From Cystobacter ferrugineus (GTDB taxonomy: Bacteria; Myxococcota; Myxococcia; Myxococcales; Myxococcaceae): 64,000 nt of DNA. Positions 1 to 7,644 of the stretch are shown here, in pieces. The stretch is from contig NZ_MPIN01000004.1 of NCBI RefSeq assembly GCF_001887355.1, positions 124,001 through 188,000 of the forward strand. Reading direction: 5' to 3'. The translations under genes were made by a program, and so were the position numbers. The notes beneath the pieces were generated by a model that had not been told where the DNA came from, did no database searches, and saw nothing but the letters and a program-made list of their open reading frames with translations. The stretch's first letter is position 1. Every line of letters starts with the position of its first letter.

Positions 1-806
1 TCACTCTCCGGGAGCACATGCGGCCCCTCGAGGGCGTTCTGGTGGTTGACGCGCGCGGTGTACCAGACCATCGCGCCGATACCGGCCAGGAGCAGCACGA
101 AGCTCGCCACCGACCAGACGACCATCGAGCCCGTGGGACGGTTCTCGATGAGCTCCTCCGGCGGCCAGTTGCTGGTGTAGGTGATTTGCTCCCCGGGGCG
201 ATTCGTGGACGTGGCCCAGGCCGCCCAGAAGAAGAACGCATTCATCCGCCGCTGGCGCTCGGGATCCTCGAGGGTGTTCCTCCGAATGGCGTAGGCGTTC
301 CGAAGCCCATCGAGCGCCGGGTCGTCTCCAAAGAGCGCCGTGTAGTGCGTCCCGACCTGATGGATGGCCTCGGCGCGAAGGGATGAGACGGAGAGGGAGC
401 CGGTCGAGGGCTCGTACGTATTCGTGCGCAGCTCCTTCTTCAGTCGCTCACGCAGGACGGCCTGGGTCTCGGAGTCGAGCTCCGCGTAGGGCCTCGCCTT
501 CTCGGCCTTCGCCCAATGGTCGAGCAGCCACGTCGCTTCGCGATGGAGCCAGTCCGCGGTCCAGTCCGGAGCGACGTAGGCGCCGTGTCCCCAGATACTG
601 CCCACCTCCTGCCCCCCCATGGATTGCCAGACATTCTGACCGTCGCGGATGTCCTGTCCGGTGAAGAGGACCTTCCCACCAGCCGTGACGACTCGCTCGG
701 GAATGGGTGGGGCCTTCCGGTAGATTTCCCGGCCGTAGTAGCCGAGGACGAAAAACGAGCCTAACGTCACGGCCAGAAAGGCCATCCAAAGCCTGCGGTA
801 CCTCAT
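1..806 (-). CDS. norB: quinol-dependent nitric oxide reductase, N-terminal part (partial at left edge)
   Basis: Start ATG is at 804-806 on the minus strand; the reading frame stays open to the window edge, giving about 268 residues. The protein opens with a transmembrane segment (RLWMAFLAVTLGSFFVLGYY), followed by a periplasmic stretch with GQNVWQSMGGQEVGSIWGHG, then ATWLLDHW, FFFWAAWASTSTNRPG and YTSNWPPEELIENRPTG, then a second membrane helix (LLLAGIGAMVWYTA). These are the hallmarks of qNor, the single-subunit NO reductase (2 NO to N2O at the inner membrane, electrons from quinol), whose N-terminal extension replaces NorC. The heme and FeB ligands would lie beyond the window. In pathogens and soil bacteria qNor usually serves NO detoxification. 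It lies downstream of the MFS gene on the same strand with a 124-bp gap that holds a candidate FNR-type box. Confidence 0.9.
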   Translation of the reverse strand, partial: MRYRRLWMAFLAVTLGSFFVLGYYGREIYRKAPPIPERVVTAGGKVLFTGQDIRDGQNVWQSMGGQEVGSIWGHGAYVAPDWTADWLHREATWLLDHWAKAEKARPYAELDSETQAVLRERLKKELRTNTYEPSTGSLSVSSLRAEAIHQVGTHYTALFGDDPALDGLRNAYAIRRNTLEDPERQRRMNAFFFWAAWATSTNRPGEQITYTSNWPPEELIENRPTGSMVVWSVASFVLLLAGIGAMVWYTARVNHQNALEGPHVLPES

Positions 807-866
807 CGGTTCATTCCCTTTCACCAGTGATTCCGATGGGAATAGCAGGGCGGGGGCGCGCGTTCC

Positions 867-880
867 TTGCGCTGCGTCAA
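867..880 (-). promoter_or_regulatory. candidate CRP/FNR-family (Dnr/NnrR-like) box upstream of norB
   Basis: The 14-mer TTGCGCTGCGTCAA keeps the outer TTG and CAA triplets of the FNR-type consensus TTGAT-N4-ATCAA (8 of 10 defined positions on a loose reading). It is centred about 67 bp upstream of the norB start, which would suit a class II site with a short leader. The match is short and could be chance. Confidence 0.35.
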
Positions 881-929
881 ACACCCCTACGAGAACGTCG
901 TGCTGGGACAGTTCCCGTTCATCCCCCAG

Positions 930-2156
930 TCAAGGGACGAGCCTCCGGGGAGAAGGGAAGGTGAACGCGACCCAGGCCACGGCCACGCCACAGAGGACCG
1001 CCGCGAGCGTGAAGTGCCAGGCGTAGCCGAGCGCCTGGGCACTGAAGCCACTCACGGCCGCGGCGCCTCCGGTGGCCATGACGACGAGCGAGGCCTGCAC
1101 CGTGTAGTCGGACGCGGCATGCTCCGCGCGGCACAGGCCCATCATCCCCGTGAAGAGGGCCGCGGTGGCCATGCCGCTGGCGAGGTGCTCCACGCCACAC
1201 ACGAGCGTGAGCACCGCGAGGCCCGTCTCCCGACTCGCCGCCAGGGCGTAGAGCAGCACCGCACCCGCCTGGAGGGTGCCGAAGACGAGCAGCGCGCGCC
1301 GCTGCCCCAGCCGGTGGACGAGCGCCCCTCCCATCAGCGCGCCGAGCAGCCCGGTGGTGAAGCCCACGAACCCGAGCATCCACCCCACCTGAGACAGGCC
1401 CAGCCCCGCGTCGACCAGGAAGGTGCGCAGCATGCCCGTGGCCAGACTCTCCCCCGCCTTGAAGAGCACGAGCAGGAGGAACCACGTGCCGGCACCCGGG
1501 CGGTGCACCCAGTACAGCAGGGCCTCGCGCAGCCAACGCCCCAGGCTCGCATCCGCACTCCGCGGCGCGCGCGAGGGGGGCTCGCGGAAGAGCGCCACCG
1601 GCACCGTGGCCACGAGCAACAGCACCCCCAGGCTCACCAGGGTGGGACGCCAGCCGAGAGCATCGAAGACGAGCAGCATCAACCCGCCACCGAGAATCAT
1701 CCCCACCCGGTAGCCCGCCACCTGGATGCCGTTGCCCCAGCCCAGCTCCTCGGGCTCGAGCAGCTCCACCGCGAGCCCATCCGTGGCCACGTCCTGCGTG
1801 GCCGCCAGCAGGTTGACGAGCAGCATGGCCACCAGGAGGGTCGCCACGCCCACGCTCCCCTCGGGCAGGGCGAGCCCCAGCAGCAGCGCCGCCGAGAGGA
1901 ACTGGAGCGGGAGGATGTAGCCACGCCGCCGACCCAGCCGCTCCGAGCCGTACCGGTCCATCACCGGGGCCCAGAGGAACTTGAGCGCCCACGGCAGCGC
2001 GAGCAGGTGCGTCAGCCCGATGGCCGGCAACGACAGACCCTGCTTGCGCAAGAGCACGGGGAGCGCCTGGGTGAAGAAGCCATAGGGCAGCCCCTGCGAG
2101 AGGTAGAGACTCGTGAGCAGTCCGAGCTTCAGGGAGGACTTCAGCGCGGTCTTCAT
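930..2156 (-). CDS. AmpG-like MFS permease
   Basis: A 408-residue multi-pass membrane protein with about 12 hydrophobic segments. The N-terminal half carries YLSQGLPYGFFTQALPVLLR, LPWALKFLWAPVMDRYG and NLLAATQDVATDGLAVE, the pattern of the PAT/AmpG branch of the major facilitator superfamily (muropeptide or acetyl-CoA-type permeases). DxxATDG in the fourth or fifth helix is characteristic. I choose the ATG at 2156; an upstream in-frame start at 2183 would lie inside a palindromic operator and adds only non-conserved residues (VDQPGNGP). Substrate is not decidable from sequence: anhydro-muropeptides are the family precedent, but many myxobacterial members are uncharacterised. norB follows on the same strand after 123 bp. 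Confidence 0.8.
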   Translation of the reverse strand: MKTALKSSLKLGLLTSLYLSQGLPYGFFTQALPVLLRKQGLSLPAIGLTHLLALPWALKFLWAPVMDRYGSERLGRRRGYILPLQFLSAALLLGLALPEGSVGVATLLVAMLLVNLLAATQDVATDGLAVELLEPEELGWGNGIQVAGYRVGMILGGGLMLLVFDALGWRPTLVSLGVLLLVATVPVALFREPPSRAPRSADASLGRWLREALLYWVHRPGAGTWFLLLVLFKAGESLATGMLRTFLVDAGLGLSQVGWMLGFVGFTTGLLGALMGGALVHRLGQRRALLVFGTLQAGAVLLYALAASRETGLAVLTLVCGVEHLASGMATAALFTGMMGLCRAEHAASDYTVQASLVVMATGGAAAVSGFSAQALGYAWHFTLAAVLCGVAVAWVAFTFPSPRRLVP

Positions 2157-2170
2157 GGGCCCATTTCCTG

Positions 2171-2184
2171 GTTGGTCGACCAAC
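2171..2184. promoter_or_regulatory. 14-bp perfect palindrome, likely operator of the MFS gene
   Basis: GTTGGTCGACCAAC is a perfect 14-bp palindrome lying 15-28 bp upstream of the chosen MFS start. Its size, symmetry and position between promoter region and start codon suit a TetR/MarR-type repressor. No such regulator gene is adjacent. Confidence 0.5.
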
Positions 2185-2252
2185 TTATAGGACCCGAGAG
2201 GAACGGCGTCAACAGCGGGCGCTCCCGGCCCAGGGCTGGGGCAACGGTAGCT

Positions 2253-2855
2253 CTATTCCCCCAGCCCTCCCTCCGTTCTGCGCTTGCGTCGCGCATGGAG
2301 CCTCTCAACGATGGAGAAAGGGAACATGGCGCGGTGATTGATGTTCCGGTAATACACCGCGAGGTAGTGCTCGCCGCCAATCTGTATGACGGTCTGGGCC
2401 GGGGGCTCGGCCTGACTGCTGAACCAGGCGTCCGCCTCCTCACGTGTGTTGAACGTCGCCCCCGCTGGAGGGAGGCCGTCCCTCATCATCCCCTCGATGT
2501 GGTATTCAAGATCGGGATCTGGGACGAGCGAGCAGCGCGTTCCATCACGAGAAGAGAGGACGACGTGGTATTCGTCCGCGATCAGCACCAGAGCCAGATC
2601 GGGCGGCTTGGGTTTGGTCCCGAGCCAGGCGTCCGCTTCGTCACGCGTGTTGAAGGCGGCGATGACTCGGTGGGGAGCTTTGGCGTCGACGTCCTCGAGA
2701 TAGTTCTCGAACTCGTATGACTGACCATTCCTCCAGACGAACCAAAGCGCTTCAATGGCGAGGAGAAGCAACTTCTTCTCTTCCGGTGACTGCGTGTTTT
2801 CACGGCTCTTGCCGAGGAGTTCCTGCGCTTCGAGGATCTGGTCAAAAATTGTCAT
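2253..2855 (-). CDS. duplicated-domain small protein (myxobacterial 'head protein' type), putative partner or immunity protein
   Basis: A 200-residue soluble protein with no signal peptide. An N-terminal helical segment (about 1-60) is followed by two tandem copies of one domain: copy 1 opens at FNTRDEADAWLGTKPKPP with IADEYHVV after it, copy 2 at FNTREEADAWFSSQAEPP with IGGEHYLAV. The C-terminus is basic (RLHARRKRRTEG). As far as I recall, this family occurs mainly in myxobacteria and is often labelled 'head protein' without evidence. Its ATG overlaps the stop codon of the upstream lipoprotein gene (ATGA), so the two are translationally coupled. By analogy with Sit lipoprotein toxin/immunity pairs it could be the cognate cytoplasmic protector; this is inference. 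Confidence 0.6.
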   Translation of the reverse strand: MTIFDQILEAQELLGKSRENTQSPEEKKLLLLAIEALWFVWRNGQSYEFENYLEDVDAKAPHRVIAAFNTRDEADAWLGTKPKPPDLALVLIADEYHVVLSSRDGTRCSLVPDPDLEYHIEGMMRDGLPPAGATFNTREEADAWFSSQAEPPAQTVIQIGGEHYLAVYYRNINHRAMFPFSIVERLHARRKRRTEGGLGE

Positions 2856-3508
2856 GGTGCCACCGCCGCGATGGAGGGCTCGCGGACAACTTCCGATGAA
2901 GCCATGACCGTCACTGGAATCAAGGCGATGATGGCTCCTGGGGGAAAGGCCACGATGAAAGCAACTCCCGCGATCACGTCAATGCTCCCCGCCAGGACCT
3001 CGTCGCGATGGCGCTTCAACCAGTCAATCGCCGGGGCCGCGGCCGAAAACTCCCGGGGGCGGAGATTCCGCAGTTCCTCGCAATCACGATAGGGCTGCCA
3101 GCAGCCCTTCTTGCAATACTCTCTCTTGGCTCCAACCGAGGTGATGTGCGAGTAGTCTTCCGAAAGAGGCCGGTTCATACACGTATCGATGCAGTCGTTG
3201 AACTCCTCGTGACAATCTCGCTGGCGAGCAATCGCGAGCAGGATCCTCCTGGATGTGTTTTCAGCGCGTGGCTGGAGACTGGGTCGCGAAAGGTCAAACT
3301 CCTCGACGGGGCGCCAATCGTGCGTGATGAGACCGCGAGGGGTCTCCTGAATGACGAGCACGTACCGGTTGAGCGCTTCAACGGCTGGACCATGGGTGCT
3401 CGCGCTATTGGTCGGCTCCAGAGTCGCCGGCCCCGATGCACAGCCGGACACGAGCACCCCCAGGACGGTCACCATCCCCAGGCGCAGGTTGTAGTTCGAT
3501 CGTTTCAC
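2852..3508 (-). CDS. Cys-rich lipoprotein resembling SitA-type contact-dependent toxins of myxobacteria
   Basis: A 218-residue protein starting with GTG. The signal peptide ends in a lipobox (VLVSGC, Cys23), so an outer-membrane lipoprotein is expected. The middle carries a six-cysteine cluster: RDCHEEFNDCIDTC, then REYCKKGCWQPYRDC. A C-terminal WLKRHRDEVLAGS leads into a long hydrophobic stretch (VIAGVAFIVAFPPGAIIALI). In my recollection of myxobacterial proteins, this combination is the shared scaffold of polymorphic SitA5/SitA6-like lipoproteins, which carry variable C-terminal toxins; here the protein ends shortly after the hydrophobic stretch, so either that stretch is the effector or this is an orphan scaffold. 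The four-base overlap with the downstream gene indicates one operon. Confidence 0.55.
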   Translation of the reverse strand: MKRSNYNLRLGMVTVLGVLVSGCASGPATLEPTNSASTHGPAVEALNRYVLVIQETPRGLITHDWRPVEEFDLSRPSLQPRAENTSRRILLAIARQRDCHEEFNDCIDTCMNRPLSEDYSHITSVGAKREYCKKGCWQPYRDCEELRNLRPREFSAAAPAIDWLKRHRDEVLAGSIDVIAGVAFIVAFPPGAIIALIPVTVMASSEVVREPSIAAVAP

Positions 3509-3647
3509 GAGAAAGACACTAGTGGAACAACAAGCCGTGTAGCCATGAGGGAGTACGAGCGGCCAGAAACAGCAGCGAACTTCGTGGATTATCCACTAGC
3601 GTGTCCCGGGACACCTGGAGCCCCCGCGCCCGACGGGCTCCCCTCCC

Positions 3648-4868
3648 GTGGGATGGACCGTGCGAGACGCCGCGACCCTCTGTGACAACGCCCCCTCGCG
3701 CAAGCGGGCCCTGGCCGAAGCGGCGCTCGTGCTCGCCACCGTGTTCCTCCCGGCCAACCTCGCCGATTTCGGACGCGGGGTGCTGATCGCCGCCACGGCC
3801 CTGCTGGCCCTCTGGGGGCTCGCCCTGTTGCATCCCTGGACGCAGTGGCGCGCGGGTCAGCGGGGACGGGCCGTGGGCACGCTGCTCCTGTGGCCCCTGG
3901 CGCTCGGAGCCTCGCTCGGGAGCGCCTGGTTCATGGAGCGGCCCACACCACCCCCCCGCCTCGGGGTGACCCACACCCGGCCCTCCTCCGGCGCGGGAAT
4001 CGAGCTCACCAGCGTGAAGCCGGGACTGCCGGCCGACGGACGGCTGCAGGTGGGCGACCGCATCCTCGCCGTGGACGGCACGCCCCTGTCCACGAGCGAG
4101 CCCGAGCTGGACTTCCAGACGCGCGTGAGCGAGGCCGGAGGCGGGCAGGCCACCACCCTGCGCTTCACCCTGGAGCGCGCGGGCGAGACACGCGAGGTGA
4201 GCGTCCCCGTGGGCCCCACCCCACCCAAGCCCCGGCCCTTCCAGGGCGAGGCGATGACGTGGCTGTGCGTGCGGGCGCTCGGGATGAGCCTGCTCGTGGC
4301 CCTGCTGCTGTGGCGCAACGGCCAGGGGCCCACCCAGGTGGGGCTGGTGCGCGCGGGGCTGGGACGCGAGCTGCTCTGGGGCCTGCCCGTGCTCGTCGGC
4401 ACGTATGCCGTCCACATCGCCGCGTCCCTGCCCCTGGCCTTCCTGGGCGCGCTCCTCAAGCTGTCCGGCAAGGAGATGGCCGCGCGCAAGGAGGTGGCCA
4501 CCGGGCTCGTGGAGACGGGGCTGGGCGTGCCCGCCTTCGCCCTGATGATGGTGCTCGTCACCGGCTTCGAGGAGCTCACCTTCCGGGGCTTCCTCGTGCC
4601 GAGGCTCCGGGTGGTGCTGGGCCACTGGTACGCGGCGGTGGGCGTGGCCGCCGTGCTCTTCGGGCTGGGGCACGTCTACGAAGGCACCCTCGCCGTCGTC
4701 CAGACGGCCGTGCTCGGCGCCTGGTTCGGCATCGTCTTCGTCCACCGCGCGCGCCTACCTTCAGTGATGTTGGCCCACGCGGCCTTCAACACCCTCAACT
4801 TCACCCTCATGCTGTGGCTCCAGCGATCGGGCCTCCTCGAGAAACTCACCCAGCTCACCCCCAGGTAG
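3648..4868 (+). CDS. PDZ-containing CPBP (CAAX-like) intramembrane glutamic/metallo-protease
   Basis: A 406-residue membrane protein with three parts: N-terminal helices (about 20-95), a PDZ domain (about 104-190, with GLPADGRLQVGDRILAVDG), and a C-terminal CPBP/Abi membrane core (about 205-400). All CPBP motifs are present: EELTFRGF (Glu308-Glu309, Arg313), FGLGH (His342) and HAAFN (His377, Asn381). The family cleaves within or near membranes (Rce1-like); bacterial members process peptides or act in immunity to bacteriocins. A PDZ domain fused to it suggests recognition of unfolded C-termini, as in site-2 proteases. The start is GTG at 3648. The next gene begins 7 bp downstream, so the two are probably co-transcribed. 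Confidence 0.85.
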   Translation: MGWTVRDAATLCDNAPSRKRALAEAALVLATVFLPANLADFGRGVLIAATALLALWGLALLHPWTQWRAGQRGRAVGTLLLWPLALGASLGSAWFMERPTPPPRLGVTHTRPSSGAGIELTSVKPGLPADGRLQVGDRILAVDGTPLSTSEPELDFQTRVSEAGGGQATTLRFTLERAGETREVSVPVGPTPPKPRPFQGEAMTWLCVRALGMSLLVALLLWRNGQGPTQVGLVRAGLGRELLWGLPVLVGTYAVHIAASLPLAFLGALLKLSGKEMAARKEVATGLVETGLGVPAFALMMVLVTGFEELTFRGFLVPRLRVVLGHWYAAVGVAAVLFGLGHVYEGTLAVVQTAVLGAWFGIVFVHRARLPSVMLAHAAFNTLNFTLMLWLQRSGLLEKLTQLTPR

Positions 4869-4875
4869 TCCCGCC

Positions 4876-5640
4876 ATGCTCCCCCACCTGCTCCGCCTCT
4901 CGCGACACACGCCTCCGGTACTCATGGAGACCATCCCCCGGGAGGCGTTCTCCCCCGGGCTCCTACGCGAGCTGCATGCGCTCGCCAACAACCTGATGGC
5001 CGAGGACGAGGAACACTTCCGCGTGCACGCCCTGAGCAACGATCTCGTCCATGTGTTCCGGCGGCGGGACACGAGGGCGGTGGTGGGCTTCCAGTTCTGG
5101 AAGGCGGGGCCCATTGGCCTGCCCCGCGCCCGCGCCATCTACGGAGGCAAGCTGCGAATCCAGCCCGCGTTCCGCCAGCGCGGCCTGCACCTGCTCTCCG
5201 GCCTGACGTTCTTCTTCCAGGACAAGCTCCAGCATCCGCTCAGCCGCCACTACCGGCTGTCCATCGCCAGCCCGTTCGGCTTCGTGTCCATCACCGAGGC
5301 CCTCGCCCGCTACCATCCCTTCCAGCCCCGGGCACGCACCCTCGAGGAACAGGCCCTCCGGGACGCCTTCCTCGCCCTGGCCCGGGAGAGCGACTTCCAG
5401 GTCGACGAGGAGAGCGGCGTCTTCTTCGTGGGCATCTTCATGACGCCCGAGACGCTCGGCCGTTATCCGCCGGCCTACTTCGGGCGGCCCTCGGCCCGGG
5501 CCTACGCCGCCATCAATCCCGACTTCCGCACCAACGGCAGCTATGTGGGCTTCTGGTTCCGCTTCACACCGGACAACCTGGCCGCGCTGACCCGCACCAC
5601 CGTGCGCAAGATGTTGCGGCGTCAGGACGCGAGCGTCTGA
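4876..5640 (+). CDS. hypothetical protein, possibly GNAT-fold
   Basis: A 254-residue soluble protein with no signal peptide. The block AIYGGKLRIQPAFRQRGLHL resembles the region of N-acetyltransferases that binds the CoA pyrophosphate (here QRGLHLLSG after a beta strand). Later segments (SIASPFGFVSITEALARYHP, GSYVGFWFRFTP) are aromatic-rich. I do not recognise a characterised family; a GNAT-like fold is an inference from that one motif. It starts 7 bp after the CPBP protease gene. Its 3' end overlaps the convergent DUF962-like gene by 19 bp. Confidence 0.65.
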   Translation: MLPHLLRLSRHTPPVLMETIPREAFSPGLLRELHALANNLMAEDEEHFRVHALSNDLVHVFRRRDTRAVVGFQFWKAGPIGLPRARAIYGGKLRIQPAFRQRGLHLLSGLTFFFQDKLQHPLSRHYRLSIASPFGFVSITEALARYHPFQPRARTLEEQALRDAFLALARESDFQVDEESGVFFVGIFMTPETLGRYPPAYFGRPSARAYAAINPDFRTNGSYVGFWFRFTPDNLAALTRTTVRKMLRRQDASV

Positions 5641-6005
5641 GGCGCGGAGGCAGGGCCCGCCGCGCGCCAGGCACGGGAGAACCCTCCCGACAGCACGAAG
5701 CGGGGAAACGTCACCCACTGCTCGGCGAAGATGCGCGTGAGGACGTCCCAGGGGCCGCGAAAGGGCACGGGCGCGACCCGCTCCAGCCGGTGGGCCCGGC
5801 CCTGCACCGCCATCGCGCCCACCATGGCCAGGGCGCCGGGAATCGCCCACGCGAGCGAGGTGAAGGGCGCGGCGACGAGCCCCAGCGTGCCGAGCTGGAA
5901 CACGGGCACCGACACCGCGTGCAACAGCAGGTTGCGGCGCGCGGCGTGGTTGTCCGGGTAGAGCTTCCACTGCCAGGGGAGGAGTTTCTCGGAGCGTTCC
6001 ATCAT
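5622..6005 (-). CDS. DUF962/Mpo1-like membrane protein
   Basis: About 127 residues from the ATG at 6005 (a second ATG follows directly at 6002). It has PDNHAARRNLLLHAVSVPVFQLG, read in two blocks around two hydrophobic helices (VFQLGTLGLVAAPF, AIPGALAMVGAMAVQG). Then come a His/Arg stretch (GRAHRLE), FRGPWDVLTRIFAEQW and an aromatic tail. The Asn-His pattern at the first helix and the layout resemble the DUF962 family, whose yeast member Mpo1 is a membrane-bound Fe(II) dioxygenase of 2-hydroxy fatty acids. The match is by pattern only. The gene follows the AraC gene after 10 bp. Confidence 0.55.
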   Translation of the reverse strand: MMERSEKLLPWQWKLYPDNHAARRNLLLHAVSVPVFQLGTLGLVAAPFTSLAWAIPGALAMVGAMAVQGRAHRLERVAPVPFRGPWDVLTRIFAEQWVTFPRFVLSGGFSRAWRAAGPASAPQTLAS

Positions 6006-6015
6006 GGGGGGGAAC

Positions 6016-6822
6016 CTACGAGCGCCCCGCCCCACGGTCTTGAACGAGCTGGCTACGATGAGCGCCGCGCAGCGCCGACGGCGGCATGCCCAGCATGCGC
6101 CGGAAGGTGCGCGACATGTGGGCGGAGTCGGCGAACCCGGCCGCCTGGGCGGCCTCCCCTAGCGGCATGCCCGAGACGATGGCGGTGGCGGCCCGCTGGA
6201 GCCGCAGCCAGGCGAGGTAGGGCCGCAGGGGCAGGCCGATGGACTCGGTGAAGGCGTGCATCAGACGTCCAGGGGACAGCCCTACCTGGGCCGCGAGCGT
6301 GGCGAGCGAGGCATCCTCGCCCGGGGGCAGCTCATGCAGCAGCCGGAGCACGCGCCGGACGCGGGGGTGGATGGACCGGGGAGGAGGAATGACGCCGGCT
6401 CCCAGCACCTCGACGACCCGCCGGGTCCACGCCACGCCCTCGGGGCCCATGAGACGCGAGGGCTCGGCGTCCTGGGCAAGGGTGTCGCGCTCGGCGGTGG
6501 AGAGCGCCCGGAAGGGTCCGGTCAGGGTGGCGGCGAGCGCGGCACCGGCCTCGCTCTCCGGGTCGAGGAAGACGAGCAGCACCTGACGGCCCTCGGCGTC
6601 CAGGGAGTGGGGCACATCGGGTGCCGTCAGCACTCCGGCCAGGCTCGTCCAGGGCGCATCGGCGGCCCGCATCCGCAGGGGCCCATCCAGCCCCAACACG
6701 AGGTGCATGGCGTGGTGGGCGTGGCCGGTACTGCTCGTGCCAGGGCCTCGCGAGGCCAGCAGGGGCGGCCAGAGCGGCGGAGGTCCCCCGAAAGGGACGT
6801 GGGGTACTTCGGAGAGGCGCAC
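6016..6822 (-). CDS. AraC-family transcriptional regulator
   Basis: 268 residues with a GTG start. The N-terminal half is a cupin-like sensor domain (HAHHAMHLVLGLDGPLRMR, PDVPHSLDAEG). The C-terminal 100 residues hold the double helix-turn-helix of AraC regulators: SLATLAAQVGLSPGRLMHAF, then GMPLGEAAQAAGFADSAHMS and RTFRRMLGMPPSALR. The second HTH with the final PxxLR is the diagnostic C-terminal signature. It sits between the metal permease gene (26 bp upstream) and the DUF962-like gene (10 bp downstream) on one strand, so local or autogenous regulation of this small operon is plausible. The ligand is unknown. Confidence 0.88.
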   Translation of the reverse strand: MRLSEVPHVPFGGPPPLWPPLLASRGPGTSSTGHAHHAMHLVLGLDGPLRMRAADAPWTSLAGVLTAPDVPHSLDAEGRQVLLVFLDPESEAGAALAATLTGPFRALSTAERDTLAQDAEPSRLMGPEGVAWTRRVVEVLGAGVIPPPRSIHPRVRRVLRLLHELPPGEDASLATLAAQVGLSPGRLMHAFTESIGLPLRPYLAWLRLQRAATAIVSGMPLGEAAQAAGFADSAHMSRTFRRMLGMPPSALRGAHRSQLVQDRGAGRS

Positions 6823-6848
6823 CCGGCGATGCTACCCCCAATCCCCTC

Positions 6849-7460
6849 TCAGGCCATCACCCACCAGCCACCGAGACAGAGGGAACCCACCGACGCCACC
6901 GCCGGCACATGGCGCAGGAGCGCCTCGGGCTTGGGCAGGGAGCGCGAGCCGGCCGCCAGGGCCGCCGTCAGCGCCGCCATGGCCAGCGTGCTCCCCAGGG
7001 CGAAGCCACCCAGGTAGAGCGCCTTCCACACGGCCGAGTTGGAGATCGCCGCGGGCAGCAGCAGGAGCACCGCCGCGGCGCCCGACACGCCATGCAGCAG
7101 GCCGATCGACAGCACCTCCCAGGAAGACACCTTGCCCTTGCTCGCCGGGGCGGACGGCTGGGGGGGAGCACGCAGGGCACGCCAGCGGCGCAGGCCCACC
7201 CCCCCCATGACGAACAGGGCCCCTCCCGCCAGGCGGTCACCCCAGGAACTCACCACCTCGAGATCGAGCATGGAGGCCACCGCCAGCACGGCCGCCGCGC
7301 ACACGAGCGTGCCCAGCGCATGACCCAGACCCCACAACAACCCCACACGCCAGGCCTTCCGGCGCATCCCCAACGACAGAGGCGCCAGACTCAACAGATG
7401 ATCCGGTCCGGAGACCGCGTGGAGCGCACCCGAACCCAGTCCGACGAGAGCTGCGACCAT
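6849..7460 (-). CDS. NicO/HupE-type nickel/cobalt-like permease
   Basis: About 203 residues and six predicted membrane helices. The first helix carries LGSGALHAVSGPDHLL, matching the His-x4-Asp-His metal-selectivity motif of Ni/Co permeases; WGLGHALGT lies in the second helix and GLLHGVSGAAAVLLLLP starts the second half. I take the ATG at 7460 because GGGAAGGA sits at ribosome-binding distance; ATG 7475 or a longer start at 7619 is less well supported. The same fold also includes sulfite exporters and urease-associated permeases, and no nickel enzyme gene is nearby, so the substrate is open. Confidence 0.7.
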   Translation of the reverse strand: MVAALVGLGSGALHAVSGPDHLLSLAPLSLGMRRKAWRVGLLWGLGHALGTLVCAAAVLAVASMLDLEVVSSWGDRLAGGALFVMGGVGLRRWRALRAPPQPSAPASKGKVSSWEVLSIGLLHGVSGAAAVLLLLPAAISNSAVWKALYLGGFALGSTLAMAALTAALAAGSRSLPKPEALLRHVPAVASVGSLCLGGWWVMA

Positions 7461-7644
7461 GACATTCCTTCCCATCCGCGACGAAGCGGCTCCCGCCCCG
7501 TCACGTGGAGAAAGATGCGCCACGGGCGCTGATGGTTCCAAGACAAGTTCCGCATCATCCTGAAAGCATCTGCCTATCAGCGCCGGGAATACGGGCGCGA
7601 CCGCCTCGAAGGAGCCCACGCCCTTCCAGGGCCAGGCATCCCGC

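Noticed and set aside
867-2720. A long plus-strand open frame (617 codons) opposite the MFS gene and the duplicated-domain gene
   Set aside because: Its translation is rich in Arg, His, Gln and Glu without any domain. It is the antisense of two well-supported minus-strand genes and arises from the GC3 bias.
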